NCBI GenBank assembly: GCA_028456385.1
Contig: JALNQF010000029.1
Span: 280,736-344,735, forward strand
DNA length: 64,000 nucleotides
Source: Ophiosphaerella korrae
Taxonomy: Eukaryota; Ascomycota; Dothideomycetes; Pleosporales; Phaeosphaeriaceae
Direction of reading: 5' to 3'
Shown here: positions 55,701 through 64,000 of the stretch, in pieces
Position numbering within the stretch: position 1 is the stretch's first letter
Layout of the letters: each line of letters begins with the position of its first letter
Position numbers and translations under genes: made by a program
Notes under the pieces: model-generated
Told to the model about the DNA's origin: nothing
The model's database searches: none
The model's input: only the letters and a program-made list of their open reading frames with translations

Positions 55701-58050
55701 CCGCAAGCTCAGCTTTCATTTGCTCGACCTGCCTTCCACGGAGTTCAATCATGCGTTCTTGTTCTGCAAGTTGTTTCTGGAGCTTCTGCACCAGGCCATC
55801 AGCACCCAGCTCAAGCTGTGCTTTGACTTCATCACGTTCGGCGATGGCTGAATCTGCGACTTGTCTCGCTTCAATCATTTCATCGCGTTGCTGTCGAGCT
55901 TCTGCATCTGTGTACAGCTTGTCGACCAAAGACTGGACTGTAAAGTTCAGGCTTTGCTTCAGATCCATGTCTGGCAGCCTACGGTCCATAGCCACATAGC
56001 TAAGCATCTGATCTACCAACTGGAACATTTTCAGTCGATCCTCGCCTTCTGTGTCCCTAATCAGCAGAAGATGCTGCATGGCAGACAAGAAGTAGTCCTG
56101 CGTCCGGCTTCCAGCAATCTTCTGCATAATGGCGTCCGCAATTTGACTTGGGTCATTGAGATCCTTTGTCTCGCCCTCGACGCTATCCACCATAGAGTTG
56201 TTCTCGCGCTCCAAGAAATCCTCGTAGTCGATAGCCTCATTGGCCATGTAACGTTCGATTTGTTTGTCGATGACCTCGTACTGGAAACCTTCCATCTTCT
56301 GGAAGATGCGCTTGATACCGCATCCTGTAAATTGTGCACGGATGTGCATTCTGAGCTGGAGATCACGCTCCGGGGCGTCTACAATCATATTGATGAAGAA
56401 CAGCGTGGCAATGGCATATTCCATCAACAAGTTTTCCACTCCAATGCCTCCACTACGCACTTCATCGGATGCGCCGACCATGGAGCCCATCTTGCCGCGG
56501 CCATCGACTGTGACTTCGACGATACGCATCCAGGCGTCGAATCGGCTGCTCTCGCCATATTGTGCTTTGAGATTGTCGAGAGCCTGCAGAACCTTCTCGT
56601 GTCCGGTGCCTTCGCCCCAGTGACAGAGGAAAGTCAGGACATCTGAGACGAGCTTTCTGGTATTCAGTCGGGAGGCCGTCAAAGAGCCACATAGTGCTTG
56701 GATGATCGAGGGGTGTTGTATGGCGTTGTCTGCGCCGTATTTATTGTTCATCAGCGCCTTCAAGCACTTGATGATTTCATATTCGCGTTCCACATCATTC
56801 TCCGCCTTCTGTGCTAGGACACTTGGCGGGGGAGATGGCCCTGTGCCTTTTCTACGGTTGATCTTGGAAAGCACATTCGTAAGCGCGATCTGGCCCTGTG
56901 CTTCGATGAACGCCCTGACCCAGGCGATTGGCTGAGTCCTTAAGCTGATCTCCAGACTCGACATTTGCTTGATTGTGATGGAGTTGTCCATGACCTTCTT
57001 GACATACCACTCGGGCGAGCCCTCTTCTTCTGCTCGCAGAAGAATGTCTTCCCTGGCCCCGGTCACGTAGGTAGACCGATTTGTCTGGCGTTTCTTCTCG
57101 TCATGCTTGAATTCTGCGAGCTTATCCTGGTACACCAGCGTCCACTTCTTATCGATCTTGTAGGCCTCCATCTGCCGTCGGGCCTGCTCCGGCAAGCTCT
57201 TCCATCCACGCTTCACCATGAGACTCATGAACTCCTTCTCTACTACATGGTCGGGCGGTCTCTGTGCGCTGAAGGTCTGTTGTACGAGCGAGGGCGTCGA
57301 CGAGGATGGCGAGGACGAGTTGTAGTGCAGAAGATGGCGGTGCGAGTCGCGGGGCGTGGAAGCGGCGGTGGGCAGGAGGCTCCCTGCGTCGAGGCCGATG
57401 GAGGAGAAGGTGGACTGGGAGGGGTTCTGCGGGTAGAAGACATTGGAGCCGCGGGAGCGAGAGTCGTTGGAATAGACGCTCGCCTGGTCGGAGGAGACGC
57501 GCGTATTAGCAGACGAGTCGGTGCCGGCGTAGGTGTAGGCGCCGTTCTTGGAGTTCCCCCACTGGTGCATGGACACGCCGCGGTCGCCAGGCTGGCTGGA
57601 GACCATGGTGGTGTTGGCCGAATTCTGGGTGGCCGAGTGCGGCGGCGGGCGGGGCGGGCCCGCGCTGGAGTAGCCATTCTGGGGCGGCATGGAGGGGTTG
57701 AAGATGGGGTACTGGTGGAAGTCGCCGCCGCCCTTGTTGAGGTGGTGTGGCAGCGGCTCGGCCAGTCGTGAGGCGTTGTCGCCGTGCTGCGGGGGGTCAA
57801 TGGCAGATATGGGGCCGGCGCGCGCAAAGACGCCCTCGGCCGCCATGGACATGGGCCGGTCAATGGAGGCGGCCGAGGTGCTGTGGCGGTGTGAATGGCG
57901 TGATGACTGCGAGCCATGGGCGCTCCCGGGGGGGCTGTCGGTGGTGGGCTGCTGCGCGTATCGCGAGTCGGCCGTGGGCTTCTCCTTGTCCTTGTGCAGT
58001 CGGCGCCCAAAGAACTTGCCGGCAGACGACTGCCGCCCCTTGCCGTCCAT
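52758..58050 (-). CDS. BNI1: Diaphanous-type formin (SepA/Bni1)
   Basis: Two exons: 53461-58050 and 52758-53408, with a 52-nt GTAAGT...CAG intron; 1746 residues. Formins nucleate and elongate actin filaments at tips and septa under Rho control. Residues ~1-250 are disordered, Ser/Pro-rich. About 265-640 is the GBD/FH3 armadillo region, and ~720-870 is a coiled coil. Residues ~1010-1110 are FH1, with runs of Pro interrupted by Gly (profilin docking). FH2 spans ~1140-1530 and includes KALHWEKV, LGLILDIGNFMN and the long post-helix. The second exon carries a Glu/Arg-rich C-terminus where the autoinhibitory DAD would lie. If the intron is missed, the reading frame continues into a spurious Pro/Arg-rich tail. 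Length matches fungal SepA. Confidence 0.97.
54871..54913. repeat. GGA trinucleotide tract inside the FH1 coding region
   Basis: A (GGA)n/(TCC)n tract codes for polyproline in FH1 and is likely to vary in length between strains. Confidence 0.75.
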
Positions 58051-58622
58051 GGTCGCGGGCGGTGGGTGCTCTGCGGGTGCTCTGCGCTGCGCTGCCCGTC
58101 TGCTTGTCGCTGGCCTGCGTGGCTGGCCGTGGCTCTGGTATGACGTCGCAGGCTATGCTATAGCGCCCGGCGTGGCCTGGCCGTGGGTCCCCAGGGCGGT
58201 GGTGAGGAATCCTGAAACGAGCGCAGTGCAGAGCCGTGGTGGTCTGCTGGTCGACCTGGCCTGCCTCAATGCGGGCGTGTGCCTGTGCTGCCGGTGGTGG
58301 ATGGCGGGAAGAGGGCGGGAAGTTGCCGAGTGCTAGCGGCTCCTGCGCTGCGGACGAGGAGCCCTGAGCATGGAGACAGAGGAGGGGGAACGCTACGCCG
58401 GCATGTAGCGGTAGAATGGCTATGTGGGTGTGTGTCTTGAATTCGCCAAATATCGCTCCGCAAGTGTTGCCGGATATGCATGCAGTCTGCCAGTCCTGGC
58501 GCGACCTTCTCCTGAGACGTGCCCTGGTCGTGGCGCATGGTCAGAGCGTGGCCCTGCGCGAACCCGTCGTCCCATCTCACAACAGGCAGCCCGACTGGCA
58601 TCAACCACATGCATCTGCCGCC
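58051..58622. promoter_or_regulatory. Divergent region between formin and small membrane protein
   Basis: 572 bp separate two starts that face away from each other. GC-rich near the formin, no TATA box seen. Confidence 0.4.
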
Positions 58623-59148
58623 ATGGCTGAATTCACTCTCATCAAGGCACGTCACGTAACACCAGCACCAACATCAGCGCAGCCTGCTAACCCCGCTCCA
58701 GACGGTCCTCGTCCCGCTCTTCCTCGCCGCCGTCCTCTATGTCCTCCTTGCCCTGCTGCTTATCCCCTTCGTTCGCCGCCACCGCAGCCGCTACAGCCAG
58801 TATCTCCCCATGGCCTCCGGCGTGCCCGGCTTCTCTACCTCGTGGCGCACCAAACTGTCCGATGCCTTGTACAATCTCTTCATGCCCTCCGCTTGGATGA
58901 GGACCCGCGCCATCGTAGACGGCAGTGGGGGCGAACACAATGATGACGAACTCTTTGATGACGAGGAGGGCGAGGGCATGGTCGGCTTTGACCCCATCGA
59001 TGAGAGGCGCAGAGAGGCTCTGGAGCAGAGGAGGAGCCTCATGGACGAGGAGCGGCGCTTGGGCAGAGACCTGGAAGAGGGCTTCAAGGATGATAGCGAT
59101 GACGAGCATCAAGATGAGCGGCGGCAGTCTTTGTCGCGCTACCGATGA
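58623..59148 (+). CDS. Small single-pass membrane protein, unassigned
   Basis: Two exons, 58623-58655 and 58702-59148, with a 46-nt intron (GTAACA donor, GCTAAC branch, CCAG acceptor); 159 residues. Eleven residues (MAEFTLIKARH) are followed by a 25-residue helix (VLVPLFLAAVLYVLLALLL), a basic RRHRSR flank, a conserved-looking SGVPGFSTSWRTKLSDALY segment, and a very acidic, helical cytosolic tail (DDEEGEG...ERRREALEQRRSLMDEERR). The positive-inside rule places the C-terminus in the cytosol. I do not recognise the family. The first exon is tiny, so this gene is easily missed or mis-started. Confidence 0.7.
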
Positions 59149-59370
59149 AGTACTGCTTTCAATACCACTTGGATTATATTTCTGCACTGTTTCACTTGAC
59201 CCGTCACATTCATCACCCCACAGGTCCTCAACTATTCATGCATCACTTCATTGCCAGCATCTGGAGTTCAAGAGGATAAATTGTTTCATACATAGCCAGA
59301 CACGACCCATCCGACTCCGTGGAACCTAGTAAGAAAACTCGTCTGAAAATGCTACAAAAGATGAAATCGC

Positions 59371-60780
59371 TTATTTGCGCTGGCCATAAGCCTTGGTGGC
59401 GTAGGAGCCCTTGTGCACGATGAGGTCCTGGGGCCTGTAGTCTTCCCGGCCAGAGAAGTACGACTCGAGAATAGCCTTGGTGCCGGCTGCGTACCGTTGC
59501 TGTGCGTCGATGGATGTACCGGACATGTGGGGAACCATGGCGTTGCCTCCACCCCATGGGTTCTGGGCGTAGCGAAGCGGGTGGTCCTTGGGCGCGGGCT
59601 GGGGGAACCAGACGTCACCACCGTATCCACGGAGGTGTCCAGACTTGAGCGCCTCAGCAACATCCTCCTTGACAACGATTGCGCCACGGGCGGTGTTGAC
59701 GAGCCATGAGCCCTTCTTCATCTTGGAAATGAGCTCCTTGTTGAAGAGACCACGGGTCTTCTCGTGGAGCGGGCAGTTGATGGTGACGACGTCGCATTGT
59801 GCCAACATCTCCTCGAGGTTCTCGACCCGTCGGCAGCCAATCTCCTTCTCCACCTCAGCGGACAGGGGCTGGTAGTCGAAGTACAGAAGCTCCTTGCAGT
59901 CGAAGGGCTTGAGGCGGCGGAGCACACGCTCACCAATACGGCCAACGGCAACGGTACCGACGACCTTGTTCTCGAGGTCGTACTCGTTCTTGGCAACCTC
60001 AGCAACGTTCCACTCGCCCTTGGCGATCTGCTCATGGGCAGGGACGAAGTTGCGGACGAGGGCAAGGATGGTCATCAGGACATGCTCAGCAACGGAGACA
60101 ACGTTGGAGCCAGTGACCTCAGCAACGGTGATACCGCCGTTGGTCTTGTTGGCAGCATCGAGGTCGACGTGGTCCGATCCGATACCAGCAGTGATTGCAA
60201 TCTTCAGGTTCTTGGCCTTCGCAAGACGCTCTGCGGTCAGGTAGCCGGGATGGAATCTAATTGTGGTTTGTTAGCCCAGGTCACGTGCCATATGTCATCC
60301 CTCATGCACGTCGGAACGTCGGAATGGTCTAGCGCGACACGCCCAAACGAGACACGCGCTGCGGGGCTTAGCGGGGTAGCTCGACGTACGGTGTGGTGAT
60401 GATGACCTCAGCGTCAACAAGGTGCTTGTCGAACGCAGAGCCCTCGCCCTCCTTGTCCGAGGTGGTGACGAGCTCGTGGCCCTGCTCCTCAATCCACTTC
60501 CTGATGCCCAGTTCGTTCTCCGTGGTTCCGAGCATCTTTGGCTCCTGCTCGGCGTGGATGCCGCCCTGCCGCATCGTTAGCTCTGTCGCACCCAATGGAA
60601 CAAAAATAGGCTTACATCGTAGAGGACGAGAAGGACTTTGCCCTGTTGTGAAGATGTCGCCGTTAGCGTTCTGATCGCATTGGGTTGACGCAGTGACGAA
60701 GTCAATCGGGGCCCGGCGCGTGCGCTAAGGAGGAAGGAGGCAGGACGCGCAAGGCGGGAAGCTGAGCGGAGAAATACCAT
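59371..60780 (-). CDS. FDH1: NAD-dependent formate dehydrogenase
   Basis: Three exons: 60616-60780, 60390-60565 and 59371-60256; 408 residues. It oxidises formate to CO2 with NAD+, clearing formate from one-carbon reactions. The D-2-hydroxyacid dehydrogenase fold shows a dinucleotide site [11 protein letters not shown] (~219-229), [17 protein letters not shown] with the catalytic Arg (~304) and PHMSGTS with the catalytic His (~352). GGIHAEQEP and TTPFHPGYLT are FDH-specific. The first ~40 residues are Arg/Ser/Ala-rich and lack acid residues ([18 protein letters not shown]), a mitochondrial presequence. The motif reads TVAVGRIG where most FDHs have TVGAGRIG. The large intron (133 nt) carries frames that look coding but interrupt the protein. 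Well-conserved otherwise. Confidence 0.97.
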
Positions 60781-60826
60781 TGTGTCTGATGAATTGAAGC
60801 AACAAGTCTTGAGGCTCTGTAGAGGA

Positions 60827-60834
60827 ATATATAC
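60827..60834 (-). promoter_or_regulatory. TATA-like element of the formate dehydrogenase gene
   Basis: TATATA on the minus strand 47-54 bp upstream of the ATG at 60780. Position suits a short leader. Confidence 0.4.
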
Positions 60835-62880
60835 AAACGGCCTAAAGGGTGCTCGGGTATATAGATCTGAGGCAGAATCAGTCAGCCAATTGCTCAGAAT
60901 GAGTAAATGAGGGGCCGGGAATGCTATACCTCTTGTGGGCAGAGATGACGTTCAACTTTGTCAAGAAGGGTAATTGAGGAGGATGCACGTAAGAGATTGT
61001 AGCTGTGTGGACATTTGAGGGGTTCTGCGGGGGGGCTTATATATACAGAGCAGTATCCACAATGAGCCTCTTGTGGCATCTAGCCGCAGGCGTTTGGCTC
61101 ATTTTTTTCTCCCCACCCGATGGTGCCCTCCATCCTTGCAGGTAAGTGGTTGCTGCGGTTCAGGGAATGACGGTCATGTTTGGAATTACTTCGCATGGTA
61201 GATAGTGCGGGGTCGCATCCAATAGCGCCAGTGCCTGAGAGTAGGCGCCAGGAGAAGTTTATCACCATCTTACCTCTTCTGGCAGTTTGTGAGCTTGACC
61301 GATGCTCCGTAGCGTAGTCGTGAACTGTGGACCAAGCGGCAAACAGTCTGGAGCCCAATGTCAGCAGCGGGTCGGTTGCGAGTACGTAACTTTGGATGCA
61401 CTGCGACGAGGGCCCGACAGCTGCCGCTACCACAAGCTGTCCATTCCAATTTCGCTGGTTACTGCAGAATGTGAGGCTTCAGGTGCAGCATAACAAGCTT
61501 CCCAAGGCCATGTAGTCCCAGTATGCCACTGCTCTCCGCCAGATCTTGCCGGCAATCGTTCATGCTGAGCAGCAACAACAGCCCCGCAAAAGACTGCTCA
61601 ACCCGGTAAAGGCAAGATTCCAAGGCGATGCGTTGCACAACGCCATCTACCGAACACCTACCATGCTGTGACACGAATGCATCTCAAAGGGCAGGTGGGG
61701 TGTAGAGCCGAGCAATCTAGGCTACGGCAACAGGCCGCAGAAGGGAACGAAGCATAGGACGGCAGAGGGGTAGCGGTGCAACTTCGCCAGAGCTGCGGTT
61801 GCGAACTGTCGCCGCAAAAGCTCGGTGGAAGGACGGTTGAAGCGCACAAGACTCGCAGATGACGGGGCTATAGCTCGGGATAACCGGAGATACGCCGGCC
61901 GAAGTTGATCCGAGGGCGAACGCGCCAGCCTCGTGTCGTGGGGCCCAAACATTGTCAAGTCAAGATGGTCACGCATCCCTTCTCCCATTGCGGTAGAGCG
62001 ATCCGATATACAAGATTGCGCGTATTCGAGCTTTCGAAGGACATGCGTCCCGTCGCCGCAAACTATCAACAACCACATGCCCGTCCAACTATGGTTCCAG
62101 AGCTTGCGCTTGATGCACAGCGACACCGTCTGCAACGTAACTGATTGATCATTGTTCCATGCACGTCTCTTAACACGCTGTCTCTCCATTATTCAGCCGA
62201 TAGCAAAGCTCAGCAAAGCTTCAACTATTCTTGCAGCAGGTGCGACATCGCGATCACCACCCACGTCCAAACGGCCGACCTAGACCACATGAATAGTGTG
62301 GACGCCTCGAAGGCCCGGCCTAGCCAGGTCCTGCAAGCAAGACAGCCATGTGCGGAGCTAGAGCTGTGAAAACAGAACTGCCATATCGCCTTTTGAACAT
62401 AAGATTTGCAATCGCCTGAAAACAACCAAAAACCTTTCAACATGCCAAATCCAGCAATAACAGAAAATACCACCACAGCACCGCACATCGCATTGCAAAT
62501 GTAGCGAGACCAAGGTTTGAAGCGTCGTGGGCAGGTGCAGCTCCCAAATGTGGGGAAACAACAGCATTTGAGTTAATCAACTAATCAAAAGCCAGCACTA
62601 ACGCGCAAACCTGTGTTCAAAATCAGTTCCCAACCCCCATTTTGCCCGCCCGCCAGTCGAACACGAGCTGTCTTCCTCGGATCGCCGCCCAGCCCAGTCT
62701 CTGTTGGCCTCGCTCAGCGCTCCTAGCCAAAAGAACGCACTCCCCCTCAATCTCGAGAATATACTATTCTAGCGTAATTACAATCTCGTCCTTGTCTCCG
62801 TCCACATCTACGTCCTGCACATTCAATGCAAAAACGAGATCTGGAAATATCGAGACTCGGCCGCAGTCCACGACAAAGCC
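60835..62880. other. Upstream region of formate dehydrogenase, no gene seen
   Basis: Two kb without a supported ORF. A second TATATATA lies near 61041. Frames at 62642-62884 start with TTG and show no domain. Confidence 0.4.
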
Positions 62881-63443
62881 CTAGTCGGATGAGGTCTCGG
62901 TGGCTTGGAGAAGGACGTTGAACATGTTTCCGGAAAGGTGGATGTGTGGAGTTTCGAGCGCTAGCCGTGTGAATGCTGCAGGCATACTCAATATGTCACC
63001 TTTCCGGACGCCCACATGGTCCAATTGAATGAATCTGGCTAATGCCCCGATCGGTAGCCATGTCAAAGATGATGTGACGTCATTTTGGTATTTGATTTTA
63101 GTACTCCTGAAGATAACAGAGCCTGTGTCTGCCGGATTGAAGGGCACATTGATGATTACAGTCGGCGAAGGAGCTGGTGAAGAGTAGCTGGCTGTGCCCT
63201 GGAGTGCGTGAAGTGCCGCCGAACCAGTGCTGCTCGAAGCCGATTCAAAAGTGTAACGAAGGTTGTCGCCAAGCTGCATCTCTCGTAAGTCACAGATTTA
63301 ACATCTTAGACACCATGTACACTTACAACGAGAGGAACAACTAAATTTGGTTTTGGTTCCTTGAACGGAACCTGCTCACGCTCATACAACGCTGCAGCCC
63401 GCGCAACCAGCACCGTAGAAGCCAATCCAAAAAGCTTCATCAT
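62881..63443 (-). CDS. Small secretory-pathway protein, 171 residues, unassigned
   Basis: Two exons, 63327-63443 and 62881-63279, with a 47-nt GTAAGT...AG intron in frame. The start is the first of two tandem ATGs (63443). The N-terminus MMKLFGLASTVLVARAAA is a signal peptide. The rest shows no Cys and no second membrane segment: a beta-rich stretch (LRYTFESASS, TVIINVPFNPADTG, VIFRSTKIKYQ) and an amphipathic end. It is probably ER-luminal or secreted. The family is not recognised; the second exon alone opens with an ATG and would look like a separate gene. Confidence 0.65.
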
Positions 63444-63898
63444 GATATCTCGAAGAGAAAAAATATATCCAACACAGTGGCAAAAAGTTCGTATAAGAAC
63501 GATAATACAATAAAACAAAAGTAAAAGGCCTGCAACAAAATCACAATGAAATAAAACTATCCTCCCCACCTGCTCTCTCTTTGACCTAAGTACCTCCGTG
63601 CCCGCAACCACGCCGCAACACCCAAAGCCGCCTCGCCCCATTTTTCGCCAAGGAACCGTTATTCAAACTATTTGTGCGAACCTTTGTTTCAAACACGCTC
63701 CTATGCGCCGAGCCTGGTGATCCGGGGAATTTGCTGGCGCGCGAAGTGTGGCTCCGTGGTTCGTTGGGCGCAGGGGTGCGTGAGGCGCGGTCGCCCCATC
63801 TGAGAACGGCGCGGGTGCGGGGCCCACTCGTGCGGGCGGTAAGAGTGGGGCGGCAATGCTATGCGGTCAGATTTCGTGAGGTGAGTATGGTTTGCATT
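63444..63898. other. 5' flank, no gene seen
   Basis: Promoter side of the 171-residue gene. A GC-rich minus-strand frame across 63701-63997 spans the G-run and is not credible. Confidence 0.4.
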
Positions 63899-63921
63899 GG
63901 GGGGGGGGGGGGGGGGGGGGG
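63899..63921. repeat. Poly-G run of 23
   Basis: A pure G homopolymer followed by TGGGGG. Its length in the assembly should not be trusted. Confidence 0.9.
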
Positions 63922-64000
63922 TGGGGGTTTTGGAGATGTAGCGCGGTTCAGAGTTATTGTTCGTGGTTGCAAATGCGCAGCGAATACACCAGGACAACGG

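Noticed and set aside
56965..57771. Long plus-strand ORF inside the formin gene
   Set aside because: Antisense shadow of a single conserved exon; no domain and implausible composition.
1..64000. tRNA, rRNA or CRISPR features
   Set aside because: No B-box/T-arm sequence with a matching acceptor stem, no rRNA core and no spaced direct repeats were seen on reading both strands. A tRNAscan run would be decisive.

Overview
The window comes from a filamentous ascomycete fungus. Genes carry short introns (45-122 nt) with GT-AG ends and CTAAC/CTGAC-type branch sites, and the families present are typical of Pezizomycotina: a SepA/Bni1 formin, a PXB/DUF3818 protein, Pth11-like rhodopsin-domain and HET-domain proteins, a GH10 xylanase and a secreted class II peroxidase. 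The mix of secreted wall-degrading enzymes, HET genes and AT-rich repeat-scarred gaps fits Dothideomycetes, perhaps Pleosporales. That placement is inference from gene content, not proof.

Layout. (1) 0.9-20.3 kb is mostly housekeeping or conserved: SPT4 divergent from PPT1 (PP5 phosphatase), an orphan gene, a small Cys-rich protein, a broken HET fragment, a full-size ABCA transporter rebuilt here from five exons, a PXB/DUF3818 lipid-binding-type protein and two orphan proteins. (2) 21-26 kb holds a small secreted protein, a frameshifted short-repeat protein, an alpha/beta hydrolase and a secreted GH10 xylanase. (3) 26-30 kb is nearly gene-free. (4) 29.6-41 kb is an accessory stretch: a decayed SesB/NLR-type esterase domain, an intact HET-domain gene, an 1155-residue modular protein with a collagen-like Gly-rich segment, a divergently transcribed RBR ubiquitin ligase, the U2 spliceosomal RNA gene and a decayed TPR gene. 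(5) 41.9-43.3 kb is a seven-helix Pth11-like protein. (6) 43.3-49 kb is an AT-rich repeat graveyard with a DUF3716-like remnant and a second copy of a dispersed repeat also found at 17 kb. (7) 49-50 kb is a secreted heme peroxidase. (8) 52.7-63.4 kb returns to core genes: formin, a small single-pass membrane protein, NAD-dependent formate dehydrogenase and a small ER-targeted protein.

Genes working together. The core genes are independent housekeeping functions (transcription elongation, phosphatase signalling, actin nucleation, one-carbon oxidation, splicing). The xylanase, peroxidase and small secreted protein point to plant-material degradation or host contact. HET, SesB-like and TPR pieces around the Gly-rich giant and the RBR ligase suggest, by inference, a self/non-self or innate-immunity-like island with high turnover. 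The giant protein and its shared promoter with the RBR ligase are the best candidates for something undescribed.

Gene models were spliced by eye. Starts were moved to ATG wherever the longest open frame began with GTG or TTG.
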